The translations under genes and the position numbers were made by a program. From assembly GCA_036503065.1 (NCBI GenBank), contig DASXXM010000641.1:1-6441 (forward strand): 6,441 nucleotides of DNA, in the 5' to 3' direction. The DNA is from DATEPR01 sp036503065. GTDB lineage: Bacteria; Actinomycetota; Actinomycetes; Mycobacteriales; Pseudonocardiaceae. Below are positions 1 to 5,589 of the stretch, in pieces (the first letter of the stretch is position 1; each line of letters opens with the position of its first letter). The notes beneath the pieces were generated by a model. That model did no database searches, was not told the DNA's origin, and was given only the letters and a program-made list of their open reading frames with translations.

Positions 1-1
1 C

Positions 2-835
2 ATGCGCATGCGCTACGTCGGGCGGGTGCTCAGTGACTGGCGGGGCCGTACCGGGCTCACCGGGGATGTCGTCGCCGAACGTCTCAACTGGGCTCGGTCG
101 AAGATCAGCAAGCTGGAGAACGCGAGCCAGACCATCACCGCCACCGACGTGATCAGCATGGCCGTCGTGTACGGCGTGTCGGAGGCCGAACGGGACGAGC
201 TGGTCGAGGAGGTCGAACACGCGACGGAACGCGGCTGGTGGCTCTCCTACGGGGATGCGGTGACCGCCAAGCAGTTCGACCGGTACGTGGACTTCGAAAC
301 AGAGGCCGTTTCACTGGTTAACTTCGAAATAGACCTGATCCCCGGCCTGCTGCAGACCGAGGACTACGTGCGAGCGATTGCACACGCATTCACTCCTTCG
401 GCGGATCAAGCGGAGATCCAGCACCGGGTCGAGGTTCGCAAACGGCGGCAGGCCCGGCTGTTCGCGGATCATCCGATCGAGTTCGACGCCGTGGTGAACG
501 AGGCCGCGCTGCACCAACGTGTCGGTGGCCGAGATGTCATGCGTACCCAGCTGAAACACCTGGCCAGGATCGCGCACCTGCCCAACGTCTCGATACGGAT
601 GGTGCCCTTCGCCGTCGGTGCGTACCCGGCCATGGGACGCCCGTTCGTGATACTGCGCTTCGATCGTCCTGAGTGGCCGGATGTCGCATACCAGGAGAAT
701 CTCAACAGCTGCATCTACGTGGAGAATCCAGTAGACGTCAAGCAATACACTGCCGGTTATGCCGGCTTGTGCGAACGTGCCCTGAGCAAGGACGAGACGC
801 TGCGGGCGATCGACGCGCTGGCCGGCACGTTGTGA
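2..835 (+). CDS. XRE-family HTH regulator with DUF5753 domain (5' end probably outside window)
   Basis: A DNA-binding regulator, acting in the cytoplasm. Residues about 5-60 form a helix-turn-helix of the XRE/Cro type: GDVVAERLNW (21-30) fits helix 2 and ARSKISKLEN (31-40) fits the recognition helix. Residues about 90-270 match the DUF5753 domain usual in these actinomycete proteins, with the hallmark PGLLQTEDYVRA (114-125), the basic RKRRQARLF stretch (146-154), NEAALHQRVGG (166-176) and VPFAVGAYPAMG (201-212). The visible product is 277 residues, close to the usual length. ATGs lie at 2 and 8, but family members usually have several more residues before the equivalent of RMRYVGRVL, and no ribosome site can be seen, so the true start is probably upstream. 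WhiJ-like regulators of this build are known in Streptomyces and often sit beside a DUF397 gene, as here. The target operator and ligand are unknown. By eye this gene is richer in A/T than the malate dehydrogenase downstream. Confidence 0.93.
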   Translation: MRMRYVGRVLSDWRGRTGLTGDVVAERLNWARSKISKLENASQTITATDVISMAVVYGVSEAERDELVEEVEHATERGWWLSYGDAVTAKQFDRYVDFETEAVSLVNFEIDLIPGLLQTEDYVRAIAHAFTPSADQAEIQHRVEVRKRRQARLFADHPIEFDAVVNEAALHQRVGGRDVMRTQLKHLARIAHLPNVSIRMVPFAVGAYPAMGRPFVILRFDRPEWPDVAYQENLNSCIYVENPVDVKQYTAGYAGLCERALSKDETLRAIDALAGTL

Positions 836-855
836 TCTGTGATGCGTTTGTCACC

Positions 856-861
856 AAGGAG
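856..861 (+). promoter_or_regulatory. Ribosome binding site of the DUF397 gene
   Basis: AAGGAG is a near-perfect Shine-Dalgarno sequence. It lies 12 bases before ATG 874 and only 3 bases before an in-frame GTG at 865. Neither spacing is ideal. The ATG is preferred because the conserved family start (a few residues before the W-R-R-S-S motif) fits it and because 3 bases is too close. A third in-frame start, GTG 832, overlaps the stop codon of the regulator but has no ribosome site of its own. Confidence 0.6.
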
Positions 862-873
862 AAAGTGAACGAC

Positions 874-1086
874 ATGCAGGCGACCGACTTTTCCGGCGCG
901 GTGTGGCGCAGGAGCAGCCACAGCGGTGGCGACAACGGATCACAGTGCGTCGAGGTGGCGATGCTCGCCAACCGCGCCGCGCTGCGCGATTCGAAGATCC
1001 CGGCCGCCCCAGCCCTGGTCTTTCCCGCCGGCACCGTGGCCGCGTTCCTCGCGGCGGCTGGTGCCGGGGAGTGGGACCAGTGTTGA
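874..1086 (+). CDS. DUF397 domain protein, partner of the upstream XRE regulator
   Basis: A 70-residue protein that is almost entirely one DUF397 domain. The order of motifs is the family's: W-R-R-S-S (11-15), a glycine/serine loop, CVEVA (25-29), LRDSK (37-41), and a C-terminal F-P-A-G...V-A-A-F-L helix (50-59) ending in GEWDQC. The usual V-R-D-S-K reads L-R-D-S-K here, a mild change. It follows the regulator by 38 bases on the same strand with its own Shine-Dalgarno sequence, so the two are probably one transcript. DUF397 proteins are very commonly encoded beside XRE/DUF5753 regulators in Streptomyces and relatives and affect development or antibiotic production there; a partner or modulator role for the regulator is likely, but its biochemical activity is not known to me. 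A longer product from GTG 865 or GTG 832 is possible. Confidence 0.88.
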   Translation: MQATDFSGAVWRRSSHSGGDNGSQCVEVAMLANRAALRDSKIPAAPALVFPAGTVAAFLAAAGAGEWDQC

Positions 1087-1087
1087 G

Positions 1088-1137
1088 TCGGCACTGAATC
1101 GGCACCACCCAGCACGAATCAGCACCCGTGTCAGCAC
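1088..1137 (+). repeat. Cluster of five short phased repeats, consensus YCRGCAC
   Basis: Seven-base units of the form YCRGCAC begin at 1088, 1099, 1109, 1119 and 1131 (TCGGCAC twice, CCAGCAC once, TCAGCAC twice). Their spacing is 11, 10, 10 and 12 bases, close to one helical turn. A sixth copy, CCAGCAC at 1150, falls inside the following hairpin. Two larger units, GAATCGGCACC (1096-1106) and GAATCAGCACC (1116-1126), suggest an older duplication of about 20 bp. The array starts directly after the DUF397 stop codon. It could be a binding array on one face of the helix or simply a decayed tandem duplication. Confidence 0.6.
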
Positions 1138-1140
1138 GGC

Positions 1141-1173
1141 AATGGAGGGCCAGCACCAAGCTGGCCCTCCATT
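1141..1173 (+). terminator. Strong hairpin, likely terminator after the regulator/DUF397 pair
   Basis: The arms at 1141-1154 (AATGGAGGGCCAGC) and 1160-1173 are exact reverse complements: 14 bp with the 5-base loop ACCAA. A short T-containing tail (CTGTTTG) follows, weaker than a classic U-tract but normal for GC-rich actinomycetes. It lies 54 bases after the DUF397 stop, which suits the end of that transcript. Its A/T-rich ends would also serve a transcript from the other strand. Confidence 0.8.
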
Positions 1174-1302
1174 CTGTTTGCCCGGCCAGCGTTTCTTGTC
1201 GGCCGGAACCGAGTAGGGCGATTGTCGCAACGGTCACGCAGGGACAGTTGCGTCCGCCGACCCCCGTGCTCCGAATGGAATCCCGTCGGCTGATATGGGA
1301 AG

Positions 1303-1430
1303 GCCGCCGATCGGGTGATCGCGTCGTTCGGTGCCGACGGCACGGCAGGCCGCGCGGTGCTCGACCGGCTGCTGACCGCGTCGGGTCGTTCACCGAGTTG
1401 GCCCAATTGATCACCGGTATGGGTGCGTGA
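1303..1430 (+). pseudogene. Possible frameshifted 3' remnant of a lost gene, unidentified
   Basis: From 1303, the first frame reads A-A-D-R-V-I-A-S-F-G-A-D-G-T-A-G-R-A-V and then L-D-R-L-L-T-A-S, with 24 of 27 third positions G or C. At about 1381-1386 the coding signature moves back one base into another frame, reading G-S-F-T-E-L-A-Q-L-I-T-G-M-G-A and a TGA at 1428-1430. Without the shift the first frame ends at TGA 1408-1410. Together they read like the tail of one protein that has lost a single base. Upstream, the first frame is closed by TGA at 1291, so no more than about 45 codons remain. No start or ribosome site is visible and I do not recognise the family. Chance in GC-rich DNA is a real alternative. 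Confidence 0.25.
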
Positions 1431-1470
1431 CGCTGCGCACCCGGCGCAGCCGCGTGCGTGAGTCGGTGAC

Positions 1471-1476
1471 TAGCAT
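1471..1476 (+). promoter_or_regulatory. Weak -10 candidate for malate dehydrogenase
   Basis: TAGCAT fits the actinomycete -10 pattern TANNNT and would place transcription start about 40 bases before the gene. I find no convincing -35 hexamer at 16-19 bases upstream, so support is limited to position and the A/T-rich hexamer. Confidence 0.25.
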
Positions 1477-1493
1477 CGGTTTGTTCGCCGTCC

Positions 1494-1519
1494 AGCCAGC
1501 AAGTCAAGCCAGCAAGGAA
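1494..1519 (+). repeat. 13-bp tandem duplication carrying the malate dehydrogenase ribosome site
   Basis: The units at 1494-1506 and 1507-1519 share AGCCAGCAAG and differ in their last three bases (TCA and GAA). The second copy ends in AAGGAA (1514-1519), the Shine-Dalgarno sequence, 5 bases before the GTG start at 1525. The first copy carries AAGTCA at the same place, so only the second works as a ribosome site. Confidence 0.65.
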
Positions 1520-1524
1520 AGGTC

Positions 1525-2514
1525 GTGGCACAGGTGCCCGTCAATGTCGCCGTCACCGGTGCGGCCGGTCAGATCGGCTACGCGCTGTTGTTCCGTATCG
1601 CGTCCGGCCAGCTGCTCGGTCCCGACACCGAGGTCAAGCTGCGGCTCCTGGAGATCCCGCAGGCCGTGCAGGCCGCCGAGGGCACCGCGATGGAACTCGA
1701 CGACTGCGCGTTCCCGCTGCTGCGCGGCACGGACGTCACCGACAACCCCGAGGTGGCCTTCGACGGCGCCAACATCATCATGCTCGTCGGCGCCCGCCCG
1801 CGGACCAAGGGCATGGAGCGGGGCGACCTGCTCTCGGCCAACGGCGGCATCTTCAAGCCGCAGGGCAACGCGATCAACAAGGTCGCCGCGCCCGACGTGC
1901 GCGTCCTGGTGGTCGGCAACCCGGCCAACACCAACGCCCTGATCGCGCACACCCACGCGCCGGACGTGCCGGCCGACCGGTTCACCGCGATGACCCGGCT
2001 GGACCAGAACCGGGCACTGGGCCAGCTCTCGCTCAAACTCGGCGTGCCGGTGTCGGAGATCAAGAAGGTCGCCATCTGGGGCAACCACTCGGCCACCCAG
2101 TACCCCGACATCCACCACGCCGAGGTCAACGGCAAGAACGCCGCCGTCGCGGTCAGCGACGACGCCTGGCTGCGCGACACCTTCATCCCGACGGTGGCCA
2201 AGCGCGGCGCGGCGATCATCGAGGCCCGTGGTGCCTCGTCGGCCGCGTCCGCCGCCAGCGCCGCCGTCGACCACGTGCGCGACTGGGTCCTCGGCACCCC
2301 GGACGGCGACTGGACGTCGGCCGCGGTGGTGTCCGACGGCTCCTACGGCGTGCCGGCGGGCCTGATCTCGTCGTTCCCCGTGGTGTCCACCAAGGGAACG
2401 TACGAGATCGTCCAGGGCCTTGAGATCGACGCCTTCTCCCGCGAGCGGATCGACGCGTCAGTGCGCGAGCTGGTCGAGGAGCGCGACGCGGTGGCGGGAC
2501 TCGGCCTGATCTGA
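1525..2514 (+). CDS. mdh: Malate dehydrogenase
   Basis: Interconverts malate and oxaloacetate with NAD/NADH in the TCA cycle, in the cytoplasm. The 329-residue product has the normal length for the bacterial MDH group that resembles cytosolic and Thermus enzymes. The nucleotide-binding loop is TGAAGQIG (11-18). E43 in LLEIPQ, at the end of the second strand, is the acidic residue that favours NAD over NADP in this group. The mobile loop ARPRTKGMERGDLL (90-103) supplies substrate-binding arginines R93 and R99; GNPANTN (131-137) contacts cofactor and substrate; D160 and R163 in LDQNRA, with H188 in IWGNHS, make the catalytic set. Nothing is missing, so the enzyme should be active. GTG 1525 is chosen because AAGGAA lies 5 bases upstream and the product then begins MAQVPVNVAVTGAAG, the usual start. 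It stands alone: a gap precedes it and a hairpin follows it. Confidence 0.98.
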   Translation: MAQVPVNVAVTGAAGQIGYALLFRIASGQLLGPDTEVKLRLLEIPQAVQAAEGTAMELDDCAFPLLRGTDVTDNPEVAFDGANIIMLVGARPRTKGMERGDLLSANGGIFKPQGNAINKVAAPDVRVLVVGNPANTNALIAHTHAPDVPADRFTAMTRLDQNRALGQLSLKLGVPVSEIKKVAIWGNHSATQYPDIHHAEVNGKNAAVAVSDDAWLRDTFIPTVAKRGAAIIEARGASSAASAASAAVDHVRDWVLGTPDGDWTSAAVVSDGSYGVPAGLISSFPVVSTKGTYEIVQGLEIDAFSRERIDASVRELVEERDAVAGLGLI

Positions 2515-2529
2515 TCCCGCCCTACGCTG

Positions 2530-2560
2530 TTGGGGAGCCGGTCCGCGATCGGCTCCCCAA
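2530..2560 (+). terminator. Hairpin after malate dehydrogenase, just before the exporter gene
   Basis: TTGGGGAGCCG (2530-2540) pairs perfectly with 2550-2560, an 11-bp stem. The inner bases GTC and GAT can extend it by three more pairs (one G-T), leaving a 3-base loop. It begins 16 bases after the malate dehydrogenase stop and is followed by AAACG rather than a T-run. It is probably the terminator of that gene. It also ends only 8 bases before the exporter's ribosome site, so it could instead sit in the exporter's leader. Confidence 0.75.
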
Positions 2561-2568
2561 ACGCGTAT

Positions 2569-2575
2569 GAGGGGG
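2569..2575 (+). promoter_or_regulatory. Ribosome binding site of the ABC exporter gene
   Basis: GAGGGGG lies 4 bases before ATG 2580 and is the only purine-rich site near the possible starts. It supports this start over the internal ATGs at codons 11 and 31. Confidence 0.6.
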
Positions 2576-2579
2576 ACGG

Positions 2580-4445
2580 ATGCGACCAGGCGCGGCCGGG
2601 ATCGGGCGGATGCTGCACGGGGATCGCACGGTACTGAAGACCGAAGTCCGGAAGGGCACCTGGCGCCGGATGTTCCGGTTCGTCTGGCCCTACCGTGTGA
2701 TCCTGTCGATGTTCCTGCTGATCGTGGTGCTGGACGCGGTGATCAGCGTGGTGAACCCGCTGATCTACCGTGAGATCATCAACGGCGGCATCCTGGGCCG
2801 CAACGCCGGACTCGTCGTTCAGCTCGCACTGCTGCTGGCCGGGTTGGCCGTCGTGGACGCGGGTTTCTCGATCCTGCAACGCTGGGTCTCCGCACGGGTG
2901 GGCGAGAGCCTGATCTTCGACCTGCGGATCGGCGTGTTCGGCCACATCCAGCGCATGCCGCTGGCGTTCTTCACCAGGACCCAGACCGGCGCGTTGATCA
3001 GCAGGCTCAACAACGACGTGCTCGGCGCCCAGCAGGCCTTCACCGACACGCTGTCGTCGGTGGTGTCCAATCTGATCACGGTGCTCCTGGTGCTGGCCAC
3101 GATGCTGGTGCTGTCCTGGCAGATCACCCTGGCGGCGCTGGTGATCCTGCCGGTGTTCGTGATCCCGGCGCGGCGGATGGGCAAGCGCCTTGCCGCGATC
3201 ACTCGCGAGTCCTACAACCTCAACGCCGAGATGAACACCACGATGACCGAGCGGTTCAACGTGGCGGGCGCCCTGCTGGTGAAGCTGTTCGGCCGGCCGA
3301 AGGAGGAGCTGTCGGAGTTCAGCGGCCGCGCGGGCCGGGTCAGGGACATCGGCATCACGTCGGCGCTGTACGCGCGGCTGTTCTTCGTCGCCCTGCTGCT
3401 CACCGCGTCGATCGCCACCGCGCTGGTCTACGGCTGGGGTGGTGTGCTGGCGATCCACGGCGTGCTCAACGTGGGCACCGTGGTCGCGTTGACCTCGTAT
3501 CTCAACCGGCTCTACGGGCCGCTGATCGGCCTGTCCAACGTGCAGCTGGACGTGATGACCGCGCTGGTGTCCTTCGACCGGGTCTTCGAGGTGCTCGACC
3601 TGCCGCCGATGATCGCGGAGCAGCCCGATGCGCGGCCGATCCCGTCCGGTCCGGCCACGATCCAGTTCGAGCACGTCGACTTCACCTATCCCAGCGCGGA
3701 GGAGGTGTCGCTGGCGTCCCTGGAATCCGTTGCCGTGCTGGACAACACGGTGTCCAACCCGGTGCTGTTCGACATCGACTTCACCGCGCAGCCGGGGCAG
3801 CTCGTGGCCCTGGTCGGCCCGTCCGGCGCGGGCAAGACCACGATCAGCTACCTGACCGCCCGTATCTACGACACGCGGGCGGGCGCGGTGCGGATCAACG
3901 GCGTCGACCTGCGGGACGCCACCATGGCGTCGCTGTCGGACACGGTCGGCATGGTCACCCAGGACGCACACCTGTTCCACGACACCATCCGGGCCAACCT
4001 GCGCTACGCCAAGCCGGACGCCACCGACGCCGAAATAGTGGCGGCACTACACGGCGCGCAGATCAGCTCGCTGGTCGAGTCGCTCCCGCAGGGCCTGGAC
4101 ACCGTGGTCGGCGACCGCGGCTACCGCCTGTCCGGTGGCGAGAAGCAGCGGCTGGCGATCGCCCGCCTGATGCTCAAGGCGCCCAGCGTCGTCGTGCTCG
4201 ACGAGGCAACCGCCCACCTGGACTCCGAGTCCGAGGCTGCGCTGCAACAGGCGTTGGCCGTCGCACTGCGCGACCGGACGTCGCTGGTGATCGCGCACCG
4301 CCTGTCCACGGTCCGGGCGGCCGACCAGATCCTGGTGATCGACAACGGCCGGATCGTGGAACGCGGCACCCACGACGAGCTGATCACGACCGGCGGCCTG
4401 TACTCGGAGCTGTACCACACCCAGTTCGGCAACCAGGCCGCGTGA
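2580..4445 (+). CDS. ABC exporter half-transporter (membrane domain fused to ATPase)
   Basis: A 621-residue type IV (MsbA/MdlB-like) exporter subunit that should dimerise in the cytoplasmic membrane and use ATP to export a substrate, probably lipophilic. After a basic tail of about 35 residues, hydrophobic stretches near 38-60, 76-98, 154-178, 180-196, 264-290 and 295-325 give the six expected helices. The ATPase domain has an aromatic A-loop residue (Y370), Walker A GPSGAGKT (413-420), Q-loop Q461, signature LSGGEKQR (517-524), Walker B VVVLDEAT (537-544) with catalytic E542, D-loop AHLD (545-548) and switch H573. All are intact. Between the A-loop and Walker A is an extra segment, EEVSLASLESVAVLDNTVS (374-392), longer than in most exporters; I recall similar insertions in actinomycete homologues. 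No dedicated partner subunit is encoded nearby, so a homodimer is likely. The substrate is unknown. The glycosylase-like gene follows after 34 bases without a terminator. Confidence 0.95.
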   Translation: MRPGAAGIGRMLHGDRTVLKTEVRKGTWRRMFRFVWPYRVILSMFLLIVVLDAVISVVNPLIYREIINGGILGRNAGLVVQLALLLAGLAVVDAGFSILQRWVSARVGESLIFDLRIGVFGHIQRMPLAFFTRTQTGALISRLNNDVLGAQQAFTDTLSSVVSNLITVLLVLATMLVLSWQITLAALVILPVFVIPARRMGKRLAAITRESYNLNAEMNTTMTERFNVAGALLVKLFGRPKEELSEFSGRAGRVRDIGITSALYARLFFVALLLTASIATALVYGWGGVLAIHGVLNVGTVVALTSYLNRLYGPLIGLSNVQLDVMTALVSFDRVFEVLDLPPMIAEQPDARPIPSGPATIQFEHVDFTYPSAEEVSLASLESVAVLDNTVSNPVLFDIDFTAQPGQLVALVGPSGAGKTTISYLTARIYDTRAGAVRINGVDLRDATMASLSDTVGMVTQDAHLFHDTIRANLRYAKPDATDAEIVAALHGAQISSLVESLPQGLDTVVGDRGYRLSGGEKQRLAIARLMLKAPSVVVLDEATAHLDSESEAALQQALAVALRDRTSLVIAHRLSTVRAADQILVIDNGRIVERGTHDELITTGGLYSELYHTQFGNQAA

Positions 4446-4479
4446 TACGTCGGGTGACCGGGCATGACACAGTGACCTG

Positions 4480-5589
4480 ATGGACGAGGTGCTCAACCGG
4501 AGAAGACTCAACCGGGCCACGCTGGCCCGGCAGTTGCTGCTGGACCGGGCCGACGTACCGGTGACCGACGCCGTCGAAGCGCTGTGCGGCATCCAGGCGC
4601 AGGAGGCGAAACCGCCGTTCGTCGGCCTGTGGAGCCGGGTGGCCGGCTTCCGGCGCGAGGACCTGCACGCCCTCCTGCACGACCGGACCTTGGTCCGGGC
4701 CACCTTCCTGCGCGGCACCCTGCACGTGCTGTCCGCCCGCGACTACGTCGCGTTCCGCGCCGTGATCCAACCGGTCCTGACCGACGGCCAGCGGGCGGCC
4801 CTGCGCACCAGGGCGGCCGGCCTGGACGAGTCCCAGGTCCTCCCGATGGCGACCAAGCTCTACGAGCAGAAACCCCGCAGCTTCAACGAGTTGCGCCCGC
4901 TCCTCCAGGAGGCGTTCCCCGAGGTCAACGAGCGCGCCCTTGGCTTCACGGTGCGCAACCAGATTCCGCTGGTGATGGTGCCCAGCACGGACCGGTGGAG
5001 CTTCCCGTCGGTGGCGGACTTCACCCTGGCCAGGGACTGGCTGACGTCGCCGCTGGGTACGTCGGACAGTCCGGACGAACTGGTCCGCCGCTATCTGGCC
5101 GCGTTCGGCCCGGCCACCGCGGCCGACGTGCAGACGTGGTCGGGCCTGCGCGGCACGAAACAGATCCTGACGCGGCTGCGGCCGGACCTGGTGACCTTCC
5201 GCGACTCGGGGGACCGCGAGCTGTTCGACCTGCCGGACGCGCCCCGCCCGGCCGCCGATGTGCCCGCACCGCCCCGGTTCCTGCCCGAGTTCGACAATGT
5301 GGTCCTGTCCCACGCCGATCGGTCGCGGGTGATCGACGACGAGCACCGCGGCCAGGTGGTGACCAAGAACCTCCGGGTGCGGGCCACCGTCTGGTACGAC
5401 GGTTTCGCTTGTGGCGTCTGGGATATCGAACGCAGGAAGTCGTCGGCCGTGCTGCGCGTCGTGCCGTTCCAACCGTTGCCGGCTCGGGCCGTTCGCGAGC
5501 TGACCGTCGAGGGCGAAGCGTTGCTCGGCTTTGTCGAACCGGACCTGGCTGCGGCCGGTATCCGGTTCGACGACCCGGTCACTCCGTGA
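4480..5589 (+). CDS. AlkZ/YcaQ-superfamily (HTH_42) winged-helix DNA glycosylase-like protein
   Basis: A 369-residue protein of the winged-helix family (HTH_42, formerly DUF1006) that includes E. coli YcaQ and Streptomyces AlkZ, glycosylases that remove bulky alkylated bases and unhook interstrand crosslinks. It has the family length and landmarks: an N-terminal helix RRRLNRATLARQLLL (7-21), the motif GIQAQ (37-41), LWSRVAGF (50-57), FLRGTLH (76-82) and LPEFDNVVLSHADRSRVI (268-285). As I recall, the residues at Q39 and Q41 are catalytic in AlkZ: Q-x-Q marks the AlkZ-like branch, Q-x-D the YcaQ-like branch. The protein therefore falls on the AlkZ-like side, whose members often serve self-resistance in producers of genotoxic metabolites, though others have no known role. 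ATG 4480 is chosen because the conserved region starts right after it; the ribosome site is weak, which together with the 34-base gap suggests coupling to the exporter gene. Its last 11 bases overlap the converging membrane-protein gene. Glycosylase activity is inferred, not shown. Confidence 0.88.
   Translation: MDEVLNRRRLNRATLARQLLLDRADVPVTDAVEALCGIQAQEAKPPFVGLWSRVAGFRREDLHALLHDRTLVRATFLRGTLHVLSARDYVAFRAVIQPVLTDGQRAALRTRAAGLDESQVLPMATKLYEQKPRSFNELRPLLQEAFPEVNERALGFTVRNQIPLVMVPSTDRWSFPSVADFTLARDWLTSPLGTSDSPDELVRRYLAAFGPATAADVQTWSGLRGTKQILTRLRPDLVTFRDSGDRELFDLPDAPRPAADVPAPPRFLPEFDNVVLSHADRSRVIDDEHRGQVVTKNLRVRATVWYDGFACGVWDIERRKSSAVLRVVPFQPLPARAVRELTVEGEALLGFVEPDLAAAGIRFDDPVTP

Larger units (their letters stand above)
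1087..1524 (+). other. 438-base gap without an intact gene
   Basis: This stretch separates the DUF397 gene from malate dehydrogenase. It holds, in order: phased short repeats (1088-1137), a perfect hairpin (1141-1173), about 120 bases in which I see only a weak CCGGCC/GGCCGG inverted repeat (1182-1187 with 1201-1206), a region with coding-like third-position bias in two successive frames (1303-1430), a -10-like hexamer (1471-1476) and a 13-bp tandem repeat (1494-1519). Open frames of 90-100 codons on both strands cross it, but their products are rich in arginine, alanine and proline, resemble nothing I recognise and lack a ribosome site, so I do not call them genes. Confidence 0.7.

Noticed and set aside
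4..13. Palindrome GCGCATGCGC at the left edge
   Set aside because: Ten bases, within coding sequence and at the window edge; expected by chance in GC-rich DNA.
832..873. GTG 832 as start of the DUF397 protein, overlapping the regulator stop (GTGA)
   Set aside because: It is in frame and would allow translational coupling, but no ribosome site precedes it, and the added residues fall outside the conserved domain. ATG 874 with AAGGAG upstream is more likely.
1182..1206. CCGGCC...GGCCGG as a second terminator
   Set aside because: Six base pairs with a 13-base loop; too weak beside the perfect 14-bp hairpin just upstream.
1504..2274. 256-codon minus-strand frame opposite malate dehydrogenase
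   Set aside because: Antisense shadow: the product is rich in V, G, R, D with no motifs, and the plus-strand gene has every catalytic residue.
2343..3980. 545-codon open frame on the minus strand
   Set aside because: It lies antisense to the exporter and the end of malate dehydrogenase. Its product is dominated by H, R, D, Q and V, the usual mirror image of a GC-rich gene, and it has no recognisable domain.
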